Shown here one piece after another: positions 27,889 through 37,223 of a stretch of 64,000 nucleotides of DNA. The stretch spans positions 1 to 64,000 of the forward strand of contig JAJRSD010000031.1 of NCBI GenBank assembly GCA_024278975.1. The letters are read 5' to 3'. The notes beneath the pieces are model-generated. The model was not told where the DNA came from. It searched no databases and was given only the letters and a program-made list of their open reading frames with translations. Position 1 is the stretch's first letter. Every line of letters begins with the position of its first letter. Origin of the DNA: Bacteroidota bacterium (GTDB lineage: Bacteria > Bacteroidota > Bacteroidia > Bacteroidales > Prolixibacteraceae). The translations under genes and the position numbers were made by a program.

Positions 27889-30684
27889 CTACTCTTCAAA
27901 TTCATAACCCATTTCAATACCTTTTTTAACTGCCGGAATACCGGATTTCATCCATTTTGGCATTGGCTCGTCTTTTAGGTAGTGGTCGAAAAACTGCGCC
28001 ATACGAATCTGAAAATCTTTTTTGTCGCGGAATTTTGTAGGCCAGTGGTCGGCTTCGTTGTAGTTGAGCAGCCACGCCGGTTTTTGCAGACGGCGCAGTC
28101 CAATAAAAAACTCAATTCCCTGATACCACGGTACTGCACCGTCATCGTCGTTGTGCATAATTAATATGGGAGTATTTATTTTATCGAGTGTAAACAGAGG
28201 CGAGTTTTCGAGATAGCGCAGCGGCGATTCCCAGATAGATTTCCCGATGCGACTTTGTGTATGTTCGTACTGAAAAGAGCGGTTCATTCCCGACCCCCAG
28301 CGAATTCCTCCATAAGCACTAAACATATTTACAACCGGTGCACCCGACTCAATTGCAGCAAACATATTTGTACGGGTTGCGAGGTATGCAACCTGATAAC
28401 CACCCCAACTGTGTCCTTGCGCGCCAATATGCTTTTCGTCAATAAAACCTTTGGCAATCATCGCTGTAACTCCCGGCATTACACAGTTAAATGCAGATTC
28501 TCCCGGGTAACCCTCTTTATAATAAACGTCGGGGTTAAAAATTATATAGCCGCGACTTGTATAATAGTGGTAATCGATTGTTGAACGACCAATTTGTGGA
28601 AGATGGTAACTCAATAATCCCTGCGAACTTTTTTCGTAGAAATTTACAATCATCGGGTATTTTTTGTTGGGGTCGAAGTTTGCAGGTTTGTGCAGCGTGC
28701 CTTCCAGTTTTTGCCCATCCAACGAAGTCCACGAAACCAACTCGGCAGTTCCCCATAAAAACTCGTTTTGTTGCGGTGCGGCATCGCTGATTTGTTGTTG
28801 ATTTTTAAAACTCAAATCGGTTGCAAGTAAATTTGGATAGGTTTCGAAATTCTCTTTTGTAAACAAAACCACTTCGGTATCTTTTGCTTTTCGTGGAGTG
28901 TTTAATTTGAAGTTCCCGGAAAATATCTCTGTTGGTGTATTTTTACTTTCTATGTCGAACCGGTAATAACTATCGGCACGGGTAATTTCGTTATGTCCTT
29001 TTAAATATGCCGTTTCCAAAGTATTAATTCCCTCCACGTTTTCTAACTCCTGCTTGCTGGTTTTGGAAAATTTAATCAATCGGTAAACGATATTTTGTTG
29101 CCGTCCGTTTTGTGTAATATTAACAGGTTCTGTTCTGTTTTCGGGATCAATTCTCCAAATATCAAATCTGTCGTAAATCAGCAGTGCAGCATCGTTTTGC
29201 AACCACCCGGCCAAACCGTACGAACCGGGAGGATTTGGAATATCATTCAATTCGTTAGCAATCTGAACTGTTTTGGGAGTTGTAATTTTATACTCCGTTC
29301 CGGTTTCAATATTGTATGTGTTCAATGTTGTGTCGATTGCATTGTACCAGTATAAATATTTCCCATTAGCAGAAACTCCGGGTGTGGCCCGGCAATCTTT
29401 TTTAATCATCTCCGGCTCACCGGTATTAATGTCGATCAGGTAAAAATCGTTATGTCGGGGACTGCCTTCCCACATCGACTGCACTGCATACGGTCGGTTC
29501 GACCATGCAACAAATCTATCGGAATCTCCCTTTTTTATCTTTCTGATACCTGTAAACTGCTTGGTTTCCAGTTGCACCATTTTATTATTGTCGAGATGAA
29601 CAACTGCGAGATACGATTTCTTCAAATCATTTTTCAAATGGTTAATCTGAACGGTGTGCAGTGTCTCTTCGTTCCATGTCCAAACATCTACATTTGGTAT
29701 TTCTTCCTCTAATTTAGTTGTATCTTTTTCAGCTTTTATGGGTGCAGTTCCCAAAAACAGTCGGTTGTTATTTTCAGAAAAAGTGAGAGAACCGTTTTCA
29801 CTTATTTCCCAATTATCGGTGAGTGCCTGGTTTTGGTTATCGGCAATTATTACGGCACTATCTTTTCCATTCCACAAATACAAACTGTACTTGTTAGTTT
29901 TTTCTTTAACCGATGTCGTGTCGGCAAGAAACGCAATTTTGTCTCCGGTTTTATTTATGGTTAGTTTTTTAAAATTTCCTTTCGCCGAAAGTATTTGCGA
30001 TGTATTATCTTTTTCTAAATCGTAAACATAAACTCCGGGATTAAAAGTGCTGTCTTTTCCTACTGAAATATATGTTATTACTTTATTTCTTTCGGAGAAA
30101 AAATAACTACTTACAGCCGGTATTTCTATAATCTTTTCGTTACTTAAATTTTTTATGAATAGCGGGTAAACTTTGTCGTCGCCATCTTTTTTGCCCTTCT
30201 CTTTTTTAGTTGTGTCTTTTGGGGCTTCGGTTTGATATGCAATCCAATCTGCCCATTTTGCCGGTATTTTAACGGATTTTAATTTTTCAATAGTATCGGT
30301 TTTATTACTTTCCAGATTATAAATTATCAGTTTATCCTGAGGTAAATCTTCCTTTTTTGTCTTTTTTAGTTTTAGTGTGCGGATTGTGTCTGCCGGTGGT
30401 TTTAACGTAAAAACTACAAATTTTGAGTTGGCAGTTATTTTGGCATTTGTTCCGCCGGTAACAGATGCATTTTCATCGGCGTTTGAAGTTGTTATTTTAA
30501 GTACCGCGTTGCCTTTGCCGGGCTGTAGTTTGTACACAATAAACTCGCCGTTATTCGAAATTTGTGTTTCGGTAATACGATTCCATTTTTGAATATCGTC
30601 GATAGTAAGTGAGCGTTTTGCGGTTTGTGCCGAAATAGTAATAACTGTGTATAGAAATATTAAAAGAGAGAGTAACTTTTTCAT
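27889..30684 (-). CDS. S9-family prolyl oligopeptidase-like peptidase, exported
   Basis: About 931 aa. I use the ATG giving MKKLLSLLIFLYTVITISAQ, a clean signal peptide; the track's start is 27 codons earlier. After it comes a long beta-propeller region (to about 650) and an alpha/beta-hydrolase domain. The catalytic triad is visible: Ser in GHSWGGYQVA, Asp in HNDDDGAVPW and His in EADHWPTKF. It should hydrolyse short peptides in the periplasm. A propeller insert contains Lys/Asp-rich KEKGKKDGDDK. The length exceeds that of DPP-IV-type enzymes but is common in Bacteroidota. Confidence 0.88.
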   Translation of the reverse strand: MKKLLSLLIFLYTVITISAQTAKRSLTIDDIQKWNRITETQISNNGEFIVYKLQPGKGNAVLKITTSNADENASVTGGTNAKITANSKFVVFTLKPPADTIRTLKLKKTKKEDLPQDKLIIYNLESNKTDTIEKLKSVKIPAKWADWIAYQTEAPKDTTKKEKGKKDGDDKVYPLFIKNLSNEKIIEIPAVSSYFFSERNKVITYISVGKDSTFNPGVYVYDLEKDNTSQILSAKGNFKKLTINKTGDKIAFLADTTSVKEKTNKYSLYLWNGKDSAVIIADNQNQALTDNWEISENGSLTFSENNNRLFLGTAPIKAEKDTTKLEEEIPNVDVWTWNEETLHTVQINHLKNDLKKSYLAVVHLDNNKMVQLETKQFTGIRKIKKGDSDRFVAWSNRPYAVQSMWEGSPRHNDFYLIDINTGEPEMIKKDCRATPGVSANGKYLYWYNAIDTTLNTYNIETGTEYKITTPKTVQIANELNDIPNPPGSYGLAGWLQNDAALLIYDRFDIWRIDPENRTEPVNITQNGRQQNIVYRLIKFSKTSKQELENVEGINTLETAYLKGHNEITRADSYYRFDIESKNTPTEIFSGNFKLNTPRKAKDTEVVLFTKENFETYPNLLATDLSFKNQQQISDAAPQQNEFLWGTAELVSWTSLDGQKLEGTLHKPANFDPNKKYPMIVNFYEKSSQGLLSYHLPQIGRSTIDYHYYTSRGYIIFNPDVYYKEGYPGESAFNCVMPGVTAMIAKGFIDEKHIGAQGHSWGGYQVAYLATRTNMFAAIESGAPVVNMFSAYGGIRWGSGMNRSFQYEHTQSRIGKSIWESPLRYLENSPLFTLDKINTPILIMHNDDDGAVPWYQGIEFFIGLRRLQKPAWLLNYNEADHWPTKFRDKKDFQIRMAQFFDHYLKDEPMPKWMKSGIPAVKKGIEMGYEFEE

Positions 30685-30760
30685 AGGAGTAAGATTATTT
30701 AATGTGTAAAATCCAGTTTTTATTTTGGGGTTGAAGATAGTTATTTTTATGAAAAAAATA

Positions 30761-30791
30761 TTCACGGTGCGACTTGAAGTCGCGCCGTGAA
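30761..30791. repeat. 13-bp hairpin upstream of the S9 gene
   Basis: TTCACGGTGCGAC and GTCGCGCCGTGAA form a 13-bp stem with one wobble and a 5-nt loop (TTGAA). It is GC-rich and lies about 75 bp upstream of the S9 start codon, at the edge of the structured element that follows. Confidence 0.6.
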
Positions 30792-30840
30792 TTTGAATTT
30801 TATGTCCGGTTCACTAAAAGAGCCGGGAGTTTATTATTAA

Positions 30841-31000
30841 CCGCTGCCGCCCGGCCAGGGGGTGCAGCGGTAGCTTGCCGAAATTGTGCCGATGGGTGAA
30901 TGTTTGTTGGCGGGCTGCCGAAGAAAGCCCCGCCAACAAACTATGAACCCCGGCAAAATGAGGCAACTACAAGCGGAAAACCCGTTAAGGCCGCACAATA
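30841..31000. other. GC-rich nested stem-loop element (copy 2)
   Basis: Three complementary pairs are visible: CCGCTGC/GCAGCGG (30841-30870), an inner 12-bp arm TTTGTTGGCGGG/CCCGCCAACAAA (30903-30940), and an outer arm ATTGTGC/GCACAAT (30883-30999). The inner and outer arms are nested, so it could fold as one RNA or as a folded single strand. CCCGTTAAGG near the right end is close to, but does not match, the attC core GTTRRRY. It shares layout and the ACCCCGG string with the element at 333-540. No ORF in it is credible. Confidence 0.5.
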
Positions 31001-31050
31001 AATAATCTATTTTATTTTAATATTTTTGTACCGAATAAATTTTATAAGAT

Positions 31051-32253
31051 ATGTCGGAATTTACAAAGCATAACAGGCGGAGAGCTGAGGGGCTGGAGGA
31101 GCTTTTTTATGGGATTTTAAAGGGTGAGAAACTGGGGCAGTTGGTGCGCGAGAATCAGGGAACAATTGACGGTTGTGTGCCGGCGGATGTGGTTGCGGTG
31201 GTGGATGTTTTGGTGGCAAAAAAGGTGCCGATGGCGGAGCTGAAAACGGGTATTAATAAGTTGCTGAATTTGTTGCATAAAACTTTGACTGAGTATCCGT
31301 ATTACAGGCCAGATAAAGATTGTTATCTGGGATGTTTGGTTGAGAATAACCGATTGATGGAAAAGCGTTTACTGGCAATAAAACCGCTTTTTAGAGATGT
31401 AAATAAAAAGGCGGACAATGATTATGTAAAGAGTGAATTGCTGGAAAAACTTAGCGATCTGGAAAAGTTTGGGAACTATTATACGATAAAAGAAAACCTG
31501 CTGTTTCCGGTTATCGAAAAGTATGTTACGGAATATCGTTGTTTGCAGGTTATGTGGTCGTTTCATGATGATATCAGGCGGAATTTAAAGTCGGCAATTA
31601 AGATGTTGCGAGGCGAATTACCAACCGATATGAAACTGTTTAATCGTTGGGTTGGCGACCTGTTTTTTAATATGTACGCCGTTAAATTTCGTGAGGAGCG
31701 GATTTTGTTTCCGCTGGTGCAGAGCGTTGTTGATGAGGATATTTTAAATGATCTTTTAAGTGAAAGTGTGGAAATTGGGTTTCCGTATTATCAGCCGGAA
31801 ATTGCTTTGGGTGAGGAAATTATTACACAAGCAACTGATAAAAAAGAGGTTGATTTGGAAACGGGAATTTTATCGGTTGAACAGATAAAGTTGCTGTTTA
31901 ATCATTTGCCGGTTGACATTACTTTTGTTGACGAAAATAATAAAGTTAAATACTTTTCGACTCCTAAAAAGAGGATTTTCCCGCGTACAAAATCGGTAAT
32001 CGGGCGCGATGTTCATAATTGTCACCCACCTGAAAGTGTGCATGTTGTGGAGCAAATTGTGGAGTCGTTTAGAGATGGGAAAAAAGATGTTGCCAGTTTT
32101 TGGATTAATATGAGAGGCGAACTTTCGTTGATTCAGTATTTTGCTGTTCGCGACGAGGATGGAAATTATAAGGGTGTTGTTGAGGTGTCGCAGGAGATTT
32201 CTGAGATTCGAAATTTGAAAGGCGAAAACCGGTTACTGGACTGGGAGAATTGA
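31051..32253 (+). CDS. DUF438 protein with hemerythrin-like and PAS domains
   Basis: A 400-aa cytoplasmic protein. DUF438 lies in about 1-85. A hemerythrin-like (HHE) helical bundle spans about 95-245, with metal-ligand type segments YYTIKENLLFP, WSFHDDIRRN and FREERILFP. A PAS domain fills about 280-390 and includes VDITFVDENNKVKYFS and the SLIQYFAVRDEDGNYKG ending. This combination is linked in the family to sensing oxygen, nitric oxide or redox state and to iron-centre metabolism, without a fixed reaction. The -7 type sequence TATTTTTG at 31021-31028 is just upstream. It is transcribed alone. Confidence 0.88.
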   Translation: MSEFTKHNRRRAEGLEELFYGILKGEKLGQLVRENQGTIDGCVPADVVAVVDVLVAKKVPMAELKTGINKLLNLLHKTLTEYPYYRPDKDCYLGCLVENNRLMEKRLLAIKPLFRDVNKKADNDYVKSELLEKLSDLEKFGNYYTIKENLLFPVIEKYVTEYRCLQVMWSFHDDIRRNLKSAIKMLRGELPTDMKLFNRWVGDLFFNMYAVKFREERILFPLVQSVVDEDILNDLLSESVEIGFPYYQPEIALGEEIITQATDKKEVDLETGILSVEQIKLLFNHLPVDITFVDENNKVKYFSTPKKRIFPRTKSVIGRDVHNCHPPESVHVVEQIVESFRDGKKDVASFWINMRGELSLIQYFAVRDEDGNYKGVVEVSQEISEIRNLKGENRLLDWEN

Positions 32254-32280
32254 GTAAAGATTTTTATTTGTTAGGGGGAG

Positions 32281-32377
32281 TTTTAATCCTCCGACTGCCT
32301 GCGGCAGCCATTATTTTAGCTTTGAGCCACAAGTCGCGAGCCATTAATTTTAATCCTCCGACTGCCTGCGGCAGCCA
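32281..32377. repeat. 30-bp direct repeat, two copies
   Basis: An identical 30-mer beginning TTTTAATCCTCCGACTGCC occurs at 32281-32310 and 32348-32377, 67 bp apart. Each copy contains the small hairpin CTGCC/GGCAG. It sits between convergent genes, just ahead of a terminator. Confidence 0.85.
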
Positions 32378-32396
32378 CCTCCTTTTGTAAAGGAGG
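32378..32396. terminator. hairpin terminator between convergent genes
   Basis: CCTCCTTT and AAAGGAGG form an 8-bp stem with a TGT loop, followed on the plus strand by ATTTTCT. It lies 11 bases from the stop codon of murF-alr and may terminate both that gene and the DUF438 gene. Confidence 0.6.
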
Positions 32397-32406
32397 ATTT
32401 TCTAGA

Positions 32407-34878
32407 TTATTCTTGAATATAAACCCGTTTTACCCGTTGCGAAATACCGGTTAAAATCTCGTACGGAATTGTGGAAGCATTTTTTGCCACCTCGGTAATC
32501 GATATATTTTTACCAAAAAATTCAACTCTGTCTCCCGGTTTTACATTTAGTCCAGTAACATCCAGCATCAACATATCCATACAAATATTACCTATTATCG
32601 GCACACGATTTCCGTTAATAAATGCGCAACCATTTTTGTTGCCAAGTTTCCTGTCCAGTCCGTCGGCGTAACCAAGCGGAATAATTGCAATTTTGCTGAC
32701 AACCGAAATTTCACCCTTTCTGCTGTACCCGACAGTTTCGTTCGGCTCCACAGTTTTAACCTGCGAAACGGTACTCTTTAAAGTGCCAATATTTTCGAGT
32801 GGCAGCCCTGTATTTGTAACCCCGTACAAACCAATTCCCAAACGAACCATCTCGAATTGCTTTTCAGGAAAACGTTCGATACCAGCAGAATTTAAAATAT
32901 GTCTGTCGATTTTATATTGAAATGATTTTGAAAAAAGCCGGAAATATTTTTCAAACTTGTTAAACTGATTTTTTGTGAACTCGTCAAACTCAGGTTCGTC
33001 GCTTGCAGCTAAATGCGAAAATACCGACTTAATTTTCACTCTGTTATTTGCTGAAATTATATCAATTACCTGACTAATTTCCGATTCAGATTTTAATCCA
33101 AGCCGGTTCATTCCCGTGTCAATTTTCAGATGGATTGAGAATTCGTGTAACCCATTTTGCGAAACAGTTTTTAGAAACCCTTTTAAAAGTCCGGCACTAT
33201 AAATATTGGGTTCTAAACTGTAATCAATAATATTCTGAAAACTATCCTGCTCGGGATTCATCACAATAATTGGAGTTCTGATTCCTGCATTTCGTAACTG
33301 CACACCTTCGTCGGCAACGGCAACAGCGAGATAATCAACATTTTCGTATTGTAGTAATTTGGCAATTTCAACATCGCCGCTACCATACGAAAATGCTTTA
33401 ACCATTACCATAATTTTGGTAGCCGGGTTTAATAAATTTTTAAAAATATTCAGGTTATTAACCAATGCATTCAGATTAATTTCCAATTGTGTTTGATGTG
33501 CTTTTTGTTGCAAAAGTGCCGATACTTTTTCGAACTCAAATTGCCGGGCACCTTTTATTAATATTACCGACGACTTAAAATTTTCGCGATTAAAATCTGC
33601 TGTAAAACTATTCCGAGAGTTGTAAAATCTGCTTTTTATTGAAAAGAGATTTGCATGATTCGAAATTTCGGTACCAATACCAATTATCTTATCAATTTTC
33701 CACTCTGTTAAAAGTTGGCTGACACGTTTATAGAGTTCGTTTGACGGCACTCCGGTTTGCTTAATATCCGACAAAATTACCTGTTTATATAAATCTTCTT
33801 TTGCCGCTTGCTGGTGCAAAACTGTTAACGCAATTGCGAGCGAGTTTAGGTCGGAGTTGTAATAATCGTTAACAAGCAGACAGTCATTAATTCCCTGTTT
33901 TATCTCCAGTCGCATTGCAATTGGCTCCAGTTTTTCGAACTTGCCGGCAACCTGCATTGGGTTATCCAGTAATATTGATGATACAACAAAACAGTGGCAG
34001 GCATTTTCTATTGATGAACTGTCGGTAAACGGTATTTTAAACTGATATTTTTTGTTTTCAAAATTTGCTAAAACTTCTGTAAAGTCGCTTTTGATGTTTG
34101 TTGTAAAATTTATTGAATGGGCGGTTTTTTTCAACGACCAGACTGTTTTTTTTATTGAATGAGTATTGCAGAATTCTTCAACTTCATTTTTTACAACCTC
34201 CGAATCGCTGCAATAAATAAGTTTTTTGCTATTTTTAAACAGGTTAAGTTTCTCTCTTATTTTATGCTGAAGAGATTTAAAATTTTCCTGATGAGCATCG
34301 CCAATATTTGCAAAAATCCCAATTTCGGGCGAAATAATTTCTGTAAGTTTTTCCATCTCGCCAGATTGCGAAATTCCGGCTTCAAAAATGCCAAGATTAA
34401 AATCGGGTTGCATCAATAAAACAGAAAGGGGAACGCCAATTTGTGAATTATAACTTTTGGGGCTGCGAACTATTTTAAACCCACCAGACAAAATTTCGTA
34501 CAACCACTCTTTAATAATTGTTTTGCCGTTGCTGCCGGTAATTCCGATAACCGGATAATTATATTGTTGCCGATGATAAGTTGCCAGTTTTTGTAACGCC
34601 AAAGTTGTGTTTTCGACTAAAACAAAAGTAGCCGTTTTGTTTATAACGGTTTTGTCGGAAACAACAAACGTTTTAACTCCCTTTTCAATTAAACCGGCGA
34701 TGTATAAATGTCCGTTATTTCGAGGACCAACCAAGGCGAAAAACAATGAGTTTTCGGTTTTGAAAAACGTGCGGCTGTCGGTTATTATTTGTGTAACTTT
34801 TTGATTGTAGAATTTGGGATGCCCAAATAATTTCCCGTTTACAATTTTCGATATTTCTGTTACTGAATATTTTATCAT
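32407..34878 (-). CDS. bifunctional MurF ligase / alanine racemase
   Basis: An 823-aa fusion seen in many Bacteroidota. The N-terminal part (about 1-450) is a MurF-type ligase that adds D-Ala-D-Ala to the UDP-MurNAc tripeptide: P-loop GITGSNGKT near 114, and IFEAGISQSGEM near 162. The C-terminal part (about 455-823) is a PLP-dependent alanine racemase, with the PLP Lys in VMVKAFSYGSGD near 489, LKIDTGMNRLG near 598 and LGYADGLDR near 732. The fused protein supplies D-Ala and the ligation step for peptidoglycan. The MurF part's catalytic residues should be checked, since such fusions sometimes carry an altered ligase half. The ddl gene lies about 20 kb away. Confidence 0.93.
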   Translation of the reverse strand: MIKYSVTEISKIVNGKLFGHPKFYNQKVTQIITDSRTFFKTENSLFFALVGPRNNGHLYIAGLIEKGVKTFVVSDKTVINKTATFVLVENTTLALQKLATYHRQQYNYPVIGITGSNGKTIIKEWLYEILSGGFKIVRSPKSYNSQIGVPLSVLLMQPDFNLGIFEAGISQSGEMEKLTEIISPEIGIFANIGDAHQENFKSLQHKIREKLNLFKNSKKLIYCSDSEVVKNEVEEFCNTHSIKKTVWSLKKTAHSINFTTNIKSDFTEVLANFENKKYQFKIPFTDSSSIENACHCFVVSSILLDNPMQVAGKFEKLEPIAMRLEIKQGINDCLLVNDYYNSDLNSLAIALTVLHQQAAKEDLYKQVILSDIKQTGVPSNELYKRVSQLLTEWKIDKIIGIGTEISNHANLFSIKSRFYNSRNSFTADFNRENFKSSVILIKGARQFEFEKVSALLQQKAHQTQLEINLNALVNNLNIFKNLLNPATKIMVMVKAFSYGSGDVEIAKLLQYENVDYLAVAVADEGVQLRNAGIRTPIIVMNPEQDSFQNIIDYSLEPNIYSAGLLKGFLKTVSQNGLHEFSIHLKIDTGMNRLGLKSESEISQVIDIISANNRVKIKSVFSHLAASDEPEFDEFTKNQFNKFEKYFRLFSKSFQYKIDRHILNSAGIERFPEKQFEMVRLGIGLYGVTNTGLPLENIGTLKSTVSQVKTVEPNETVGYSRKGEISVVSKIAIIPLGYADGLDRKLGNKNGCAFINGNRVPIIGNICMDMLMLDVTGLNVKPGDRVEFFGKNISITEVAKNASTIPYEILTGISQRVKRVYIQE

Positions 34879-34909
34879 TTTGTTTTCTTATTCCTTCCCT
34901 CCTGCAAGG

Positions 34910-35494
34910 TTAGGATGGGCTTCTATTTGCTTCGCGGAAACAACTTCGACACAACGGTTCGTAATTATCTTTTTCGCCCAATAAAACCAACTGCTCTTTT
35001 TCTGACATCCGATGCGAAAATTGAGCTACATTTCCACACCTTACACAAATGGCGTGTACTTTTGTAATGTGGTCGGCAATTGCCATTAACCCGGGAATTG
35101 GACCAAATGGCACTCCCTTAAAATCCATATCTAATCCGGTAATAATTACCCGGGTTCCACTATTTACAAGTTTGGTTACAACTTCAATAATTCCTTTATC
35201 GAAAAACTGTGCCTCGTCAATTCCAATAACATCAACATCGCCGGCAAGCAGTAAAATATTTGCAGAGTTTTCAACCGGTGTGGAGCGAATAGAATTCTCG
35301 TCGTGCGAAATAATATCGGTTTCTGAATAACGAACATCAATTACAGGTTTAAAAATTTCAACTTTTTGTTTAGCAATTATTGCACGTTTCAGGCGGCGTA
35401 TTAATTCCTCTGTTTTACCCGAAAACATCGAACCGGCAACAACTTCTATGACACCGGTTTTTTTATTGTTATTTATATCCCTTTCAACAAACAT
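34910..35494 (-). CDS. tdk: thymidine kinase
   Basis: A 194-aa type II thymidine kinase that phosphorylates thymidine for salvage. The P-loop [11 protein letters not shown] is at about 22-32, the DEAQFF motif is near 96, and a zinc site is formed by CVRCG and CRSCF. A -7 like sequence (TATTTTTG, minus strand, 35526-35533) lies upstream. It is separated from murF-alr by 31 bp and probably read with it. Confidence 0.95.
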   Translation of the reverse strand: MFVERDINNNKKTGVIEVVAGSMFSGKTEELIRRLKRAIIAKQKVEIFKPVIDVRYSETDIISHDENSIRSTPVENSANILLLAGDVDVIGIDEAQFFDKGIIEVVTKLVNSGTRVIITGLDMDFKGVPFGPIPGLMAIADHITKVHAICVRCGNVAQFSHRMSEKEQLVLLGEKDNYEPLCRSCFREANRSPS

Positions 35495-35560
35495 TTACGT
35501 TATATGCATAAGATTTGTACTTTTACAAAAATAGAATTTAAATACATTAGCCTGCATATA

Positions 35561-36361
35561 ATGGAAAATAAAAAACTTTTAAAATTTCTTTTGCGCGATT
35601 TAAGAGAACTTGAGGAGTTAATTGTGGAAAAAGAGGACAATACTTTTGATGAACTGGAGATGGAATTTTTGCAAACCCGGGTAAGTGGCGCGAAAAGAAT
35701 GATACAGATTTTATTCGACCGAGAGAGTTCTTCATTCAGTAAAATTATTGAAGAACCTGAAATTACTATTCAGGAAGAAGTTGAAATTAAGCAAGAAATT
35801 GCTGAAGAGCCAGTAATTATTGAAGATAAAACAATTCCAGAAGTTGAAACGAAAGTTGAAGAAACAGAACCTGAAATTCGCGATGAAGTTGAAGAAGCGT
35901 TAGATAGAATTACTGAAGAAGTTGACGAAGTTGACGAAGCAGAAAGTATTGATTTAATAGAAGAACAGGAAACAGAGCCTGAAATAGTTGTGCAAAATGA
36001 AGTTAATTTAGATGACGACAAAGATATTGATGAGGCAAACCATCGGTTGGGAGATAGTTTTTCGAAAGAGAAATCGATAAATGATTTGATTGATAATGAA
36101 GACTCAAAATTAGATCACAAAATCTCAAATCGTCCAGTGGAGAGTATCAAAAAGGCAATTGGAATAAACGACAGGTTTCAGTACATACGCGAGTTATTTG
36201 AGGGTAATGCCGAGAAATTTATTGATACGGTTGCCGAGCTCGATGAAAAAACAGATATTAACGAAGCTGTTGATTATTTAAAGAAAAATTTTAAATGGAA
36301 AAAAAATGAGACAAGTTTAAAGTTTGTAAATCTGGTAAAACGAAGATTTCATAATGAGTAA
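35561..36361 (+). CDS. acidic protein with conserved C-terminal domain, unknown function
   Basis: About 266 aa. I use the ATG giving MENKKLLKFLLRD; the track's start is 19 codons earlier. The first 60 residues form charged helices. Residues about 65-165 are an extremely acidic, repetitive linker dominated by Glu, Val, Ile and Pro. The C-terminal 80 residues (KAIGINDRFQYIRELFEGN, then FIDTVAELDEKTD) are a compact helical segment that looks conserved in Bacteroidota. No enzyme motif is seen. It overlaps the start of rsmI by 8 bp, so the two are probably co-translated. Confidence 0.75.
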   Translation: MENKKLLKFLLRDLRELEELIVEKEDNTFDELEMEFLQTRVSGAKRMIQILFDRESSSFSKIIEEPEITIQEEVEIKQEIAEEPVIIEDKTIPEVETKVEETEPEIRDEVEEALDRITEEVDEVDEAESIDLIEEQETEPEIVVQNEVNLDDDKDIDEANHRLGDSFSKEKSINDLIDNEDSKLDHKISNRPVESIKKAIGINDRFQYIRELFEGNAEKFIDTVAELDEKTDINEAVDYLKKNFKWKKNETSLKFVNLVKRRFHNE

Positions 36362-37040
36362 TTCAGGGAAATTAATACTTGTACCCACACCAATTGGAAA
36401 CCTTGAAGACATAACTCTCAGGGCAATTACAGTTTTAAGAGAGGCGGATATTATTCTTGCTGAAGACACTCGTGTCTCATCGCGGTTGCTTAATCATTTC
36501 GAGATTGAAAAGAAACTCTCGCCACACCATAAATTCAACGAACATAAAACGGTTAATTCGCTTATTTTAAAACTTCAGCAAGGAAATATAATTGCAATGA
36601 TTTCTGATGCCGGCACTCCAGGAATTTCCGACCCGGGATTTTTGCTTACCCGTGCCTGTGTTGAAAACGATATTGAAGTTGAGTGTTTACCCGGGGCAAC
36701 TGCATTAATTCCGGCACTGGCAGTTTCCGGCTTACCAACCGAAAAGTTTGTTTTCGAAGGATTTCTTCCACAAAAAAAAGGCAGACAAACCCGTTTGATT
36801 CTTCTTTCGGAAGAGCGGCGGACAATGGTTTTTTATGAATCGCCACACCGTTTGGTAAAATGTTTATTACAGTTTACCGAGTTTTTTGGTGGCGACCGCC
36901 GGGCGTGTGTTTGCCGCGAACTCAGTAAAATATACGAAGAGAAAAAACGTGGAACAGTAACTGAACTTTCAGAGTATTACACCGCCAACCCGCCAAAAGG
37001 AGAAATTGTAATTGTGGTTGAGGGAAAATTGACAAAATAA
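36354..37040 (+). CDS. rsmI: 16S rRNA (cytidine-1402-2'-O)-methyltransferase
   Basis: A 228-aa SAM-dependent methyltransferase of the tetrapyrrole-methylase fold that modifies C1402 of 16S rRNA. The signature VPTPIGNLEDITLRA is at 9-23, AEDTRVSSRLL near 35, MISDAGTPGISDPG near 82 and FEGFLPQKKG near 135. The overlap with the preceding acidic gene fixes its start. Confidence 0.95.
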   Translation: MSNSGKLILVPTPIGNLEDITLRAITVLREADIILAEDTRVSSRLLNHFEIEKKLSPHHKFNEHKTVNSLILKLQQGNIIAMISDAGTPGISDPGFLLTRACVENDIEVECLPGATALIPALAVSGLPTEKFVFEGFLPQKKGRQTRLILLSEERRTMVFYESPHRLVKCLLQFTEFFGGDRRACVCRELSKIYEEKKRGTVTELSEYYTANPPKGEIVIVVEGKLTK

Positions 37041-37111
37041 TTCATATAATGTGGAGGCACTACTTTACGTCGCACCCTCATAAATGTCAAGTTGAGTATG
37101 TTTATTTATGG

Positions 37112-37179
37112 CGTCATGCTGAATTCATTTCAGCATCTCTTTAATAAACAAAAGATTCTGAAACAAGTTCGGAATGACG
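37112..37179. repeat. palindromic intergenic repeat
   Basis: CGTCAT at 37112 pairs with ATGACG at 37174, inside which are GCTGAA/TTCAGC and a second part with TTCTGAAACAAGTTCGGAA. This resembles the common Bacteroidota intergenic repeat in which a C-T-G-A-A-type arm is followed by an A-C-A-A-G-T-T-C arm (recognised by pattern only). The rest of 37041-37223 shows nothing else. Confidence 0.6.
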
Positions 37180-37223
37180 TTACAATCAATTGACACTTAA
37201 CTAAACGCTAATTTAAAAGACTT

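Noticed and set aside
333-31000. The two GC-rich elements as proof of an integron
   Set aside because: Only copy 1 has a sequence fitting the attC core, copy 2 is off by one base, no integrase is present and the flanking genes do not look like cassettes.
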